The position numbers and the translations under genes are program-made. The notes under the pieces are model-generated. The model saw only the letters and a program-made list of their open reading frames with translations. It did no database searches and was not told where the DNA came from. This document shows, piece after piece, positions 46,535-58,486 of a stretch of DNA of 64,000 nucleotides (position 1 is the stretch's first letter; the number at the start of each line of letters is the position of its first letter). Origin of the DNA: Blastocystis hominis. Lineage: Eukaryota; Sar; Bigyra; Opalinata; Blastocystidae. The DNA lies in NCBI RefSeq assembly GCF_000151665.1, contig NW_013171827.1:206001-270000 (forward strand), in the 5' to 3' direction.

Positions 46535-47411
46535 TCTACCTATTTATAATCACATATCCTTAGCCTCTACTCTTTGAATCCGTAATTTGTAGCCAAATAT
46601 AAAGAATTTATGAAGAAAACAGAGAGATCAGTTTGTTTCCTTACACCTAAGTATTCTTCATATTTAAGAATTATGATAGAGTGCTACCATATACACATTG
46701 GATCCAAGATTTCCAAGTGAAGTACTCACTTGTGTTTCGCATCATTTTGTTCACATTTTTGTGGTTGAAATAGTTCGGAGGTATAGATATTTATAATAAT
46801 AATAATATCAGGATTGTTTGGAAACACTCAGAATGGAAAAGTCCATTTTGTTGTCTACTATGTCTATATAGGTTGTATATTTATGATATCATAGTGAAAT
46901 CGTGTTATGAAGCAAGGATTTGGTTGTTCACTCCACTTTGTCTAAATAGTCTATATTATCATTATCATCATTATTATTATTTCGATAATCCAATCTATCC
47001 ATCCATGATTCTAGCCAAATCATTTTGACTTGGGAATGGTTGGGTTTGAAAGCAATTCAAACTAGTAAAACTAGTAAATCAAATCGAATGGAATGGAATG
47101 GAAATTGGTTTTGATCCAGTGATTTTCACACAAAGAACCTATCTTCGCACATCGTTAACCATTCACTCCATTTTCTATCATTTCCTTATCCTAAACCAAC
47201 CAACTAACTCTAAATACACTTTCTTTCTATCTTTCTTTCAACTATCAACTCACAGCACTCTATTATTCCTATCAACTAGAGTCGTTTGGTTCCTCGTTCT
47301 GGATTATTCTGTTCATGTTTCTAAATCATTCCAACACCCTACACACTCTAAATCTACATTATCTTTCCTTCCTAAACACATTTTCGATTCTCATTCAAAT
47401 CCTACAACGCT
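46535..47411. other. Intergenic, AT-rich to pyrimidine-rich
   Basis: No gene recognised; a plus frame at 47098-47559 is low-complexity and judged chance. Confidence 0.4.
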
Positions 47412-50340
47412 TCAACCATTCCACATCTCTACAATTCCATCCATCCATCCATCCATCTTCCAAACCAAACACCCAAACCATTTCTCTCTCAGCAACTGCC
47501 AAATCGGTCTGGATCGTAGAAACGTGGAAACATCGCGACCCACGGCGCACCAGGCGTGATCGACGAGGTGGGCGCGGATGAGCGCGCCGGTCACGTCGTA
47601 GGCGAAGAGGAAGCGGAGGCGGAGGCGGAGGGGCTGGGTGACGGAGACCACGGTGGCGTTCTGCGCCCAGTTGGACAGGAAGAGATCCAGAGAGCCCGGT
47701 CGACTCTGCACACCTTCGTAGGGAGCCACGGACCCCACCCCATCGCCCACCAGATTCCTGCTCACTCACACCCACACCCACACCCACACCCAGAGCGAAC
47801 CGGTGAGCGAGGAGGTTGGCTCGCCGTCCACCACCAACACCCAACGAATTCCGACGTGGCCATCGTGGACACTCCGAATTGCCTGCCCATCCACTCGGCA
47901 CTGCCCACTTCGCTCGGGACGCACTCCAGCGTGTAGGAAGTCGCGGGGATCCCACCCTCCAACACGTCCCACACATCGCGTCCCGCGGGGAACCAGACGG
48001 TTCGGCGGAAGGAGGAAGGAGGAAGTCGCGGGAGCGCGAAGCTCGCACGTGGCGGTGCAGAGATCATGGAAGGATCCGGTAATCGCCATCGCACAGTCCC
48101 ACTCAATGCCCTCCGCCTGATTCCACACACACCGCATACAGAACCGCGGGGATCTTCTCTTGGCGGGAGAGATACCCGGTGAACGCGGCCACGCTCAGAT
48201 AGATGGGCGCGTGCTGCACGCTCTGCACGCTCTGCACGCTCTGCACGCTCTGCACGCTCTGCACGCTCTGCACGCTCTGCACGCTCTGCACGCTCTGCAC
48301 GCTCTGCACGCTCTGCACGCTCTGCACGCTCTGCACGCTCTGCACGCTCTGCAGGTCCAGGAAGCAGTTCGTGCTGGCGACCTCGCTCTCGCTCTCGCTC
48401 TCGCTCTCGCTCTCGCTCTCGCTCTTGCTCTCGCTCTCGCTCTGGATCACGGCCATCGACGCCATCCACGAGCGTCGCACCACGTAGTACCGAATGCTGG
48501 CGCCGCCCAGCTCCGCCGGCTCTGCCCACTGCACGCGCAGCGAGGTCGAGGAGAGCGCGGCCACCTCGAGGTTCTGCACCGCGCCGGGCGCGACGACATA
48601 CGCGGCGAGGGTGATGGGAGAGGAGGCCTCGGAGAGGATGGAGCACGCGGCGGAGCACAGCGCCACGCGCAGCCAGTAGGCCACGCACGCATCGAGAGAG
48701 AGAGCGAGAGAGAGAGAGCTCGGGTTGCTGGACGTCGCCCTCTTGGAGGAGCGCGTCGGCGGCGAAGAGCTGGGAGTGGGAGCCAACCAAGGCCTGCACG
48801 AAGAGCTCGCACCACCACCAGACCCAGCGCACCTGCGTGGCTTCGAAGGCGGCAGCAGCACGACGGGCGCGGAGGCAGGGAGGGAGGGAGCAGCACGACG
48901 GGGCGGTAGACGGAGAAGGACGCGAAGGCGGACCAGGAGGCGCCCTTGCGGACACGCCAGCTGATGGCCATCACGCTGTTCACAATGGCGCCCGCCACCA
49001 ACACGGAGCGCGTCTCGAAGAACTGGCTCTGCACATTGCTGCCCATCAAGGCCATCCATCGGGTTCATCGGAGATGCCACTGCTCCAGGGAACCTCCATC
49101 TGCACAGACACGCTGCGCTGCGCTGCGCCTACTCCACTTCCCTCATACCAATCGCGCTCTCCACAATGCGAGCAGGCCACAACCGAACGCCAACCGAACG
49201 CCAACCGAACGCCAACCGAACGCCGGCGCGGTCGAGAAGGTCGTGATGAGGGTTTCCACGGGGAAGGGGAGGCCGTTTCGGGACACCAACCTGTTGGCAT
49301 TGATGTAGAGCGTGCGTGCCTTCGCAGAACCGCGGGAAGGAGCCATCGAAGGTGAAGGTGAAGGCGAAGGCGAAGGCGAACTCAATGGTGTAGTCGGAGA
49401 TGGAGATCGCGGTGGTGGGATAGGAGAACGTGGCCTCGGCCAATTCAAACACGATGTGGATGTTCATGGGCTCGAATGGGTCGTTCATCACCTCGCCCAC
49501 GCCCACATTGCTCGTGCAGTACATCGTGGATTGCTTCCCATCTCCCATCGTCCACAGCGCCACGTCCCTCGCCCCATCGCCCGCCACGCAGCGCAGCGCA
49601 GCATCGGCAGGATGGGCTGGCAGGAGCCCGTCCCCTATCGATCGATCGATCGATTCCCACTGCTGATAGGCGTTGCACCCATCCGTGATCATGCCCCACT
49701 AGTCCACATCGCACTTCGTATCCAACACTTGCCCCAAGTGCCCTTCCGGCTACCCCGCCGCTTCGTCCGCAGGGCACACCACCGCCACGCACCTCACCTC
49801 TCTTCCATTCCACCACTTCCCACACGCCCGCACCACGCACACCTCCACCTTCCCATGCTCCACAGACCCACAAATGCACAACTGCACCGTCTTGGAACTC
49901 GCCTGCTCCCACTGGCCATTCCAGTTCACTCAGCTCCCATCAATCAGAGGCGAGGACCGTACCCACAGCAGTTCGCATACTCCGCCTTCTTGTCCCATTC
50001 TCCCAAGTTCCACACACGCTCCGCTTCTACAAACCTACAGCTATTGCTCCCATTGTTTGCCCTTTCACTCATCGCAAATCCGTTCTCTCTACCACACTCT
50101 ACCACATCACAATATGAAAATGAAAATACGAGAAACAGAACAGATATCCTAGGCAAGAACGTCGTGCCTGTACCAGATACCTCCCACGTTGCAAGTTATC
50201 TCCATGTATCCGCGGTCCCACATGGCATGAATGGGTTCGCCACGTTACACAGTTTGAAGTACAGAAATTCCTCACTCGGAACACACTCCACACAGCAAAA
50301 ATGGAACCAGGGTCCACCGCCATTATGGTATTGAATGCGT
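47412..50340 (-). CDS. Probable secreted or surface protein with Cys-rich and fibronectin-III segments; exon model incomplete
   Basis: GC-rich and intron-rich. Supported pieces in order: a Cys-rich N-terminal part (KLCNVANPFMPC, CICGSVEHGKVEVCVVRACGKWW, sushi-like in flavour) with two exact 30-nt introns (49750-49779, 49699-49728); GCNAYQQWESIDRSIGDGLL and an all-beta stretch; FETRSVLVAGAIVNSVMAISWRVRK; then a fibronectin-III unit (VQNLEVAALSSTSLRVQW, ASIRYYVVRRS) near 48475-48600, interrupted by Ser-Glu and Ser-Val-Gln repeats; and a tail ending around 47412-47520. One frame change near 49330 cannot be explained by a GT...AG intron, so the copy could be damaged. Start and end are approximate. 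Confidence 0.5.
48216..48350. repeat. 9-bp minisatellite, 15 perfect copies, in frame
   Basis: GCACGCTCT repeated 15 times. On the gene strand it encodes (Ser-Val-Gln)n without disturbing the frame. Confidence 0.95.
48383..48442. repeat. 6-bp CTCGCT repeat, about ten copies
   Basis: Nearly perfect hexamer array encoding Ser-Glu repeats on the gene strand; one CTTGCT variant. Confidence 0.9.
49181..49224. repeat. 11-bp tandem repeat, four copies
   Basis: AACCGAACGCC repeated four times; 11 is not a multiple of three, so copy-number change here would shift the frame if it were exonic. Confidence 0.9.
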
Positions 50341-53017
50341 TCACGATGCATATCTCACACACACAGTTTAGTCAAAGTAACGATAGCGCACACTACACTA
50401 GCTTCTTCAAACACACCAACTTGAGGACAGAACCCATCCCAGCTACAATACTTACACTCCCACAACACAACACACAAAAACACATAGAAGTCCGAAAACA
50501 AAACAAAAGACAGGACATACAAGTCCAATTCCAAATTTTGAATACATTCAAACCCAGTAAGACGAATCTAATAGCTTTTATTGTAAAACAAATGATTTCA
50601 AAAATACACAGGAATTGTGCAATTGTGAAAATAGTGTTGAAATTGGGTATGAGTGGAAGAATAGATTTCGAATAGGGAGGGAGTTGTTTTTACTGTGAAG
50701 TGGAAGGAGATGAGCGGAAATGGGATATTGTGGAATGAATAGATCGAAGAGTGTTGTTTCCAGTGGAAGCGTTTTGTTTTTCGTTCTATTCATTTGGAAT
50801 TTTATCTAGATGGGATAGAAAGAAATAGGGTATGTAGAAGATGATGATAGGAATGAAAATGGAAAAGCTAGCGATAAGCAGTTTTTGGGTTATCATTTAT
50901 AGTAATAATATGTGATATGTGTATAGTAGAATCGAATAGTAGAGTTTGTGAGAAAGGTGGGTGTGTCGTTGAAGAACTGAGCAAAATAAGGTAGAATACA
51001 TAATATATTTTATACGAACAAATAGAGATATATTCATATTCCACTGTTTCTAGGTTTTTCGATAGTTGGTGTCCAGCATTGTATATCATGAAAATGATAT
51101 AAATAGTCCTATTCTTTATGAACAAAAACAGGTAAAATTGTATTTGACAATCATCCAACGACAAGCAAACAAAATAGAGATTCCAGTTGATTTGCAGTTA
51201 TTGGAGAGTGAAAAACGGAAATGGCAACAAGTATTGTGATTGACATGCAATCAGCGTGGAACTAACATAACCAGAAATCAAGCTGCGTTGATGACTGCAC
51301 TTGTGTGTTCTTTTATATTACACAGCTGAAAATACTTATTTTTACAGTAGAGCCATTTTTTGGACTGCTCATATCATAATGAGACAACAGAATGAAAAAA
51401 GCATGTAGTGAGTGATTACGAAAAACGACAGTTGGTATTTGATCTACTAGTGAATATGGTTCCTATTTAATAAATGACAAGAGAACTGTGGTAGGAATTG
51501 TGATATATCGAAAATGCTGAATGATCTGGATGAGGACAAATCCATGTTGGAAAAAGAATGGTGAAATCAAGCTGTGTATTTCTATTCGATCGGAAATGAA
51601 ACAACAAACATCAAACATCTTCACTCGCAGTACAATAACAGAAAAGAGCGTTTTAATGAATACAATAAATATGGGAAGGATACTATTTCAAAACAAAACT
51701 TGTTATATAGTTATTATTGCTCGTTAATTATTGTTTAGTAATATGTCATTTTTCTTTTGTTGGACAGTAAATCAAATTCTTTTTATGTCACAATTTCTAT
51801 CTTTTGTTTTAATTGTCTGCAAGGTGCTATTCTAATTTCAAAATTAGATAATACTCCATTCCCTTGGCTTAGTTAACAAGAATAATTACGCATATTTCAA
51901 GCAGTAACTCTTTTTGTTCAAATTCTGCTCCCCAATGCACGTAGCATGCATATTCATTTTGTGCTTATCACTCATAAAAAGTATATTTTCTATGTCATTC
52001 GTGAGCACTATACAGCTAATAATATTGAAATTCCTGTATTTGACCTAGTTTCTCATGAACAAGCGCTGTGTTAGTATATAAAACAAAAAGTAATCATCAA
52101 TATTTCGATAAATAAACACTTTTATAGTGATACTCAGTCCATTCTTTTTTAGCCTCTCAATTTATCTTAGTTAGTGCATGGAATGATATTGTATTGTATG
52201 AGAAGCGAGCTCATTGAGTAATATCATAAATAGTTATTTGTATGAAATAGTGAAACAATCTATTGAGTAATATGCTTAATGGGATCTGTGAATTCTATGA
52301 ATGAAAAGCTAACTATCTATTTGTTCATCAAATCATCCTAAAAAGTACTGTGCTTCATATATTTGTGTAGTTTAATAAGCTATTACTTAGACAGAAAGTG
52401 TATGATCCGTCATTCTGATCATGTCCACTCGCCTCTATTTCTTTGTTTCTATTTTGTATCTATACTATGTTTTCTTATAAATATACACCTCCATCCATAT
52501 AACACTCTAGTAATACTTGATTATATCACACCTTTTATCGCGGAGCAATGTGTACTATCCATAGTTACAATTACAGTTTCAGAATGGCTGAATGCTTTGT
52601 ATTTGTTAGTTACATATACAATTTCAAAAATCAATGATATACTTGCTTCACATAATCACGGATAAGCAAGCATACATTTCGCAACCATTCAATGCAAGTT
52701 AATTAATACAAAGAATAACAAAATATCAACAACCACAACCTAAAATGGCTTAGGGGACACACTTTTTTCATTACCAATCCATACACATGTATACCATATC
52801 GTAGTACCAAATACAGTGACAGTGAATTTATATCATCATCATCATCATCGAAATAATCCTCGTGCTTTATCTCTGGAAAAACCTCACGGATCAATCCATA
52901 TCCAAGTATTGCCTCTCATACTCAATAAACCCTCGTCAATATCACTGCTCTCCCCCTTCTCTCACTCTCTTACAAAATATCGCCTCTCCAAGCACCAATT
53001 TCGCTCAACACGATTCA
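50341..53017. other. AT-rich intergenic region, no gene supported
   Basis: About 2.7 kb of low-complexity AT-rich DNA with only short unrecognisable frames. The last part is downstream of the RPC4 polyadenylation signal. Confidence 0.5.
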
Positions 53018-53025
53018 AACAAACA
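53018..53025 (-). promoter_or_regulatory. TGTTTGTT polyadenylation element that creates the RPC4 stop
   Basis: Exact octamer; T at 53030, at -5, follows the CTT codon in frame. Confidence 0.75.
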
Positions 53026-53029
53026 TCCC

Positions 53030-54294
53030 AAAGATAATTCTGCATGTTTGGAGTCAGCACCAACCGATGCGTCACTTCGCCCAGTATATTCACTTGCTGC
53101 TGGTCGATCGTAGCCACTTGCTGCTGATAGCGAAGAGGAATCGACACGTTCATATCCACCACATACCCATTTATATCCAAACTAATCCGCCCACTCTCAT
53201 GCACCCTCATCTTCCCAATCTTCCCCACAGGCAGCTGCATCAACTCGTTCTGCACATAATCATGCGCTACATTCCACGCCATCCCCGCTCCTACGCTTCG
53301 GATCCGTCGTTCGAACGAAGCTTTCCTCGTCCAACCCGAACTCTACATCCCACAACGCCCGCATTCCCACCTCGATTCTGCGCGTAGATCGGAAGAAACG
53401 ACGGCAGCGCGAACAGCAGCATCTCGCCGTCCTTCACGCCCTGCAGCAGCTCCAACGGCGTCACCAGCTCGTCGTCCTCGTCCCATCCCAGCGCGCCGCG
53501 GTCGTGGAAAGCGTCGTCTTTGACGTAGGGGAAGCGAATCGGCCCGTTGTTCGCTGTGGACAGGTAGCGATCGTCGTTCGTTTCGTCGTCGTCCACTTCG
53601 ATCGCGGAGTCGTCACGGCGGATTTCGCGCTTTCTACGGAGAAGGAAGGCGAGTGGAGCTACGTGCCGATCTGCTGGCTGAGGAGGAAGGCATTGTCCAT
53701 CGCATTCGTGTTCTGGCGATGGATATTGTTTGTGGCAAAGAACATGGACTGGGCATAATTATAGTGATCGGTATTTACCTCACCACTCACTAAAAAACGA
53801 GGTTGATTGCGATTACCGCGCGGTCGGTCTTGCTTTCGGTCGGGTCGCTTGGATCGAGTGGCGTCTGCTTCGCTTTTCACTGTTGGCTGCTGTTTGACTG
53901 GTACTGCGGGTACATTGGTTGAAGTAGAATCTTCGTGTTGGCCTACATGAGATAGAAAGACCGAAAATACCTGTCGTGGAAGTTTTGGGACCAGACGTGT
54001 TCACTAATGGAATGCCCATTGTAGAACCGGATGAAGTTCCGATTTTGCGCGCCGAGGAGGCTTTATTTGCAACGGGCTTGAATTTAGGCTTCCTTACCTA
54101 GTAATCACCAAACAACTCTATATTCAACGCCTCCCCGCGTAAAACTATTCTTGTTTCGATCTGCTTTCACGTCCGAACTGTTCTCATTAAAACTAGATCA
54201 CCATCTACTCACAAACCTACCTAAACGGGTTGTATGACATTCCTCCATCTCCTTCATTCATATCACCCTCCGGATAGGAAGCACCTGAGGACAT
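53030..54294 (-). CDS. POLR3D: RNA polymerase III subunit RPC4 (RPC53); stop made by polyadenylation
   Basis: Subunit of the RPC4-RPC5 heterodimer of Pol III, nuclear. Seven exons give 364 aa; introns are 54193-54220, 54098-54128, 53943-53970, 53634-53662, 53343-53370 and 53267-53294 (28-31 nt). The basic N-terminal motif RKPKFKPVANK and the conserved C-terminal domain (RFPYVKDD, LLFALPSFLP, LMQLPVGKIGKMRVHESGRISLDI, then a closing beta region) identify it. It ends at LTPNMQNYL with no stop; T at 53030 plus poly(A) makes TAA. Without this the frame would continue for about 22 residues of unrelated sequence. Confidence 0.9.
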
Positions 54295-54524
54295 TAGGGA
54301 AATTTGTAGGGTTTTTTTGTCCCCAACTCGGGATTCTATGCTCAATCTGTTTTTTTATTGACTGTAAGTATGTGGCTGAGTGATACAACTTTTTTTCAAT
54401 CGACACAATGCGATGTGCGGTTGTTTGTAGTCTGTCCACTCTTTCATTCCCTTTGATGTAAGTATTTTCGTAACAACCGCCAATAACAAAATCTCTTATT
54501 CTCTTTCATTTTTTGTTTTGGGGC
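54295..54524. promoter_or_regulatory. Divergent promoter region between RPC4 and the glycosyltransferase-like gene
   Basis: 230 bp between two divergent start codons. No specific element recognised. Confidence 0.35.
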
Positions 54525-56095
54525 ATGAAGTGGACGTACAGCTGTATTGCCCTTATAGCTTCGATTGCTTTTTCACTTGCTACTTGTAATTTGTGGAGTA
54601 GGTGAACGATTCTTTCTGTAATCTAGTTAAAACGTCTCATTTTGTTTTCAAGAGCGCATTTACCTATGTAGTGATTTATTCAGATAGTGAACATGTATCT
54701 TCTCTTACCTTGATCATCCGAGCCCTCGATCTCTCTCCTGCTCTCTTACATTTTGCTCAAGAGTTGGGTTCTATTTGTCCTGATATTTCTCTTTACCTCT
54801 TATTGTCAACGGGGTCCTTTTCTACAACCAGTGCTTTTCCCGAGTTGAACTCCACCCTAAATGCTCGCATAACAAGATGTGATCCGTTGTTGTGTGACAA
54901 TCTTGTGTATTCTGTGCTTGCCTATGAAATCTCTGATTATGGAGGTATTTTGCTTTGGAATGAATCTCTTCCATTGAATCAAGTTATCTCTGTGATTAGA
55001 TCTCCATCTCCGTCATTTGCATCGGCTTGGTTTTCTGTGAAGCCGTTGCATGAAATCAGGCAGGTCATTACAGATTCCCGCTTTCAAACTGTATTCACAT
55101 CTTTTAATCCTATCAAGACCCTTCAGGATTTTGAAAATGGAACACGTTCATCATCAAATGCAACGAATCCATCCACCATCACAACGAATTCGAATAACTC
55201 GAGTTCCTTGAGTACCTCGATGCGCTCGATGCGCTCGATCGATTCATTCAATTCGTCAATCAGTCACCCTCCAAACAACACAGTTGCTGTAGTCATGAAT
55301 GTGTTTAAACGAAACTATTTTGATCATGTATTCTCCTCTCTATGTTCCCAAAGCCTCCCTCCCTCCTTTATCATTTTGGTCCAGAATGAAGCACATTTAA
55401 TTAACCTACTTTCTCTGATTCCTCCTCTCTGTCGATACAGCAATATCACTTTTTTCCATATTTGGAACACTAACTGGAATCCATACTCTTTTTTCCGTCA
55501 TTTTGTTCCCATTCCCACAGACATTCAGTACACAGTAATCACAGACGATGATTTGTTTTTGCAGCGGAATGCGCTTGAAATGGGAATCAAATTCGTTGAA
55601 ACCTATCATTGTGTGGCCACAGAGCATGGAGGAAAAATAACAAACAACACCGAAGGATTTGACACATGGGAGGATATTCGTTCTTATTCTTATTCTTATT
55701 CTAATAGTAATAATAATAATAGTAGTAGTAGTAGTAGTATAAGCAATAATAGTCTTATTCGATACGCTGATTATGCATCCCTTCCTCAGTTTTCAAGGAC
55801 TTCCTGGAGGAAGAAGGTGATGAAAACGCCTCCATTCTACCGTCGATTTGGCGATATTCTGTTTGCTTCGATCAGTCTGTTCCAAGAAGCCAACATTCCG
55901 CCTTGTATTCCTCCCAACTTTACTTTCTGTGAAGAGTCTAAAGATGATGATTCCTTCTCCACTCTCAAGAAGAATCGCGGGCTTTATGCCGAGGACTATA
56001 ATCGAATTGCGTCGACATGGATGCGAATGGGTTATATACCATTATATCAACGTGAGCATGAAACGTGGAATGTGGAATATGAACATGAAACATGA
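54525..56095 (+). CDS. Secretory-pathway glycosyltransferase-like protein
   Basis: Two exons give 509 aa. The 41-nt intron 54586-54626 joins a signal peptide or anchor (MKWTYSCIALIASIAFSLAT) to the long frame. Residues about 225-330 look like a GT-A fold: NTVAVVMNVFKRNYF, then LPPSFIILVQNEAH, FFHIWNTNWNPYS and YTVITDDDLFL with a D-x-D metal motif. The C-terminal part has FYRRFGDILFASI and GLYAEDYNRIASTWMRMGYIPL, reminiscent of exostosin-type or hydroxyproline glycosyltransferases; family uncertain. Ser/Asn runs at 55680-55745 come from coding microsatellites. Several NxS/T sites suggest glycosylation. Confidence 0.7.
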
Positions 56096-56143
56096 ATAAA
56101 ACAAACAATCTTCTATTCATTTATATTTATATATATATATTTG

Positions 56144-58408
56144 TTATAACCATTCGCTATAGTGAAGGATGGATGACTCACAAAAAGAACGAACCACTGC
56201 GTTTATGATCATGTTGATGGAGACCGCAGGGGAATCTCTTTTAAACACACTCAAAGCACGACGCATCGCAGCATTGCCCTGATCAGGCAGAAAACGATTG
56301 GGCTGTCTGGGAAGGGAAGCCGCTTTCTGATTCATTACGCTTTCTAAAACACTTCGTTGGCCAAATAACTGATCTCTAGAATTCATTATGAGCCGAGCTT
56401 GCTGATTCATCTTTGTGAAAATCGCACTTTCAATTCGAATGCCTCTTCGCTTGATGTAGTTGAACAACTGAAGCGCATTTCCATAGTCGCATTCCTTACA
56501 ATACCAGTTAAACAGCTGCTCACAAGAAGAAGAAGAAGAAGAAGAAGAAGAAGATTCAAGGCGAATAGAGTGCTCATTGCAAAACTTTATGAATTGCGAT
56601 GCAGAACTCTCCGGATTGTGCGAATAACTATCCAAATTCGCTTTGGTTCCACGTCCTTCCATCGTGCTTATTTGATACAAAAGATGAGTCAATCGAATTC
56701 TCCACTGCTCGTCGATGGATGCTGGCAGCTTTTCCAGCAAAGGAGAGATCGATTCGTTCACAAAACACGATTCAAATAATGCGGAACACAATGAATTCTC
56801 ACTCACCTTCAAATTTCGATCATTCAACTCTTGCAAAATGCGATTCTTTAACGAATCACATTGCGTATAACACGAAACGAATAGCAATTCATTCAGAGTT
56901 TGCTCATCCAAATGCAAATTCAAATAACATAATCGATCATAGAATGCAGCCAACGAGTCTGCGTCATTCCGCTTCCCACATTCCCAAACATACTCTCTTA
57001 ACAGAAACATTTCGTTCTTCAAGAGAGAATGCAATTCGACTTGACTTTTGTTTGAGTTGAGATAGCAGTTCATAATCATCCGATACGAATCTGCCTTCAA
57101 ATCTTCCTTTCGGAAAAGTGTGACTGCTAAAGGAGAGTGCAGCTTCATTCCCCGCTTCCCCATTTCATCCAGCAACTCCTTCACAATTTTTGCATTTCGC
57201 ATAGTTCCGATGGAACTTCTCTTCGAATTCGTTCGCGTTGCTCGCGCAACCGGCTGCGAGTAGAAAAACACATAGAACTGAAACAGTTCCTCGTTCCACA
57301 ACTCGTACCGATCTTTCAGATTCGCAAACAATTCCTCAATCGTTTCCGTAATTCCCATCATTTCCACCATTTCCCCATTCTCTTTTCCATTTCCATTTCC
57401 ATTTCCATTCAAACCTCGAATCGTTCCAAACGGGTCTTCATGAACCATCGGAAAGTCGTCAAAAACCAATCGAGAGAATGAATACCAAAGGAAAAGATTC
57501 AGCGAGCGGAGTGTGGATTGCATTCTCTGCTGTGCGTACCGGAGTGTGAACGATCCGAACCTCCACTCCTCCAAATTTCGTGTGTCTTTTGGGTGGTAAA
57601 AAGGAGAAGCGAAGAATTCAGGAAGAGTCTCAGGGACCTGTTTGGTCTCGATTGTGGCTGCTTTCGCAAGGTATTTCAGTGTGTATAGGTAACAAAACAG
57701 AATTTCGGAAAGAGGAGGCGATGCGAATTCGATCGAACCTCGCCGGGGCAGAGACTGCGAAAAGGGGGTGATGTGAAGATTGAGGTTTTGCACATCGCTT
57801 ACCAGCTGAATGCAGAGCCGAACGAACAGAAACTCTTGAGGGAGGGAAATGGAAGGCGAGGAAAAGCGAACGGGCTCCTTCTCGTCCTGCAGAGCTTTCT
57901 GATCCGCTAGATAGCGATCTGCACTCTGCGAAATCGTAGAGAAGGCAGACGCAATCTCATTGTTCAGGAGAAGCACATAGCATAGCAAGGGAGAGATTTC
58001 ATTATAGAGTCGAGAGTCTGATGATGCCACGAAAGCAAGCAACTCTTTGATAAGATCGTAGCGTTGCGTCTCAGAGAAGCGGGTCACTAGCATTAGAATA
58101 TTGTTCTTGGAAAGAGGAAACCCGCCTTCATAACACTTCTTTATTTCAGAAATCACTTCATCATATTGCCCAGACTGAAGAAAGAGAAACATGTTCCGAA
58201 ACCGACTCTGGTCTTGACAAAAAAGTGTACTCGATGAAGCTATAGCTCGCCGAAGTGGCAGAATCACCGAGACTTCCACCTTCCGCAAAGATGCAGTCGA
58301 CATCGTTACCGCGAGAATTGACTTAGGCGAAATGGAACGAAAAGACTTGAATGCAACTTGACCATATCGAATTGGTTTTGCTACCGATTTTCCCCAAAAA
58401 CCTAACAT
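56144..58408 (-). CDS. Organelle-targeted helical-repeat protein of unknown function
   Basis: Single exon of 754 aa. The N-terminus (MLGFWGKSVAKPIRYGQVAFKSFRSI) is basic, hydroxylated and free of acids, as in organelle presequences. The rest is alpha-helical with hairpin spacing like PPR proteins (YDEVISEIKKCYEGGFPLSKNNILMLV, YDLIKELLAF, GNALQLFNYIKRRGIRIESAIF), but repeats are weak. A Ser run (near 56523-56553) and an Asn-Gly-rich hinge (near 57385-57410) are insertions. A role in organelle RNA metabolism is plausible inference. It lacks introns, unlike its neighbours. TGTTTGTT on the minus strand is about 45 bp past the stop. Confidence 0.7.
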   Translation of the reverse strand: MLGFWGKSVAKPIRYGQVAFKSFRSISPKSILAVTMSTASLRKVEVSVILPLRRAIASSSTLFCQDQSRFRNMFLFLQSGQYDEVISEIKKCYEGGFPLSKNNILMLVTRFSETQRYDLIKELLAFVASSDSRLYNEISPLLCYVLLLNNEIASAFSTISQSADRYLADQKALQDEKEPVRFSSPSISLPQEFLFVRLCIQLVSDVQNLNLHITPFSQSLPRRGSIEFASPPLSEILFCYLYTLKYLAKAATIETKQVPETLPEFFASPFYHPKDTRNLEEWRFGSFTLRYAQQRMQSTLRSLNLFLWYSFSRLVFDDFPMVHEDPFGTIRGLNGNGNGNGKENGEMVEMMGITETIEELFANLKDRYELWNEELFQFYVFFYSQPVARATRTNSKRSSIGTMRNAKIVKELLDEMGKRGMKLHSPLAVTLFRKEDLKADSYRMIMNCYLNSNKSQVELHSLLKNEMFLLREYVWECGKRNDADSLAAFYDRLCYLNLHLDEQTLNELLFVSCYTQCDSLKNRILQELNDRNLKVSENSLCSALFESCFVNESISPLLEKLPASIDEQWRIRLTHLLYQISTMEGRGTKANLDSYSHNPESSASQFIKFCNEHSIRLESSSSSSSSSSCEQLFNWYCKECDYGNALQLFNYIKRRGIRIESAIFTKMNQQARLIMNSRDQLFGQRSVLESVMNQKAASLPRQPNRFLPDQGNAAMRRALSVFKRDSPAVSINMIINAVVRSFCESSILHYSEWL

Positions 58409-58474
58409 ACTCTCAAATCCAATCTCCTAATGACTTGGCAGAGCAATTTTAAAACCGGACGCAAAAAGTTCTGC

Positions 58475-58482
58475 AACAAACA
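58475..58482 (-). promoter_or_regulatory. TGTTTGTT polyadenylation element that creates the SYF1 stop
   Basis: Exact octamer; T at 58487, at -5, follows an AAG codon in frame. Confidence 0.75.
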
Positions 58483-58486
58483 AACC

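Noticed and set aside
47815-48955. Long plus- and minus-strand frames through the GC-rich repeats
   Set aside because: Periodic 9- and 6-base repeats keep all frames open; only the frame joining fibronectin-III strands was accepted.
52363-52665. 100-codon hydrophobic plus-strand frame in AT-rich DNA
   Set aside because: Composition explains the hydrophobic residues; no start context, family or neighbour support.
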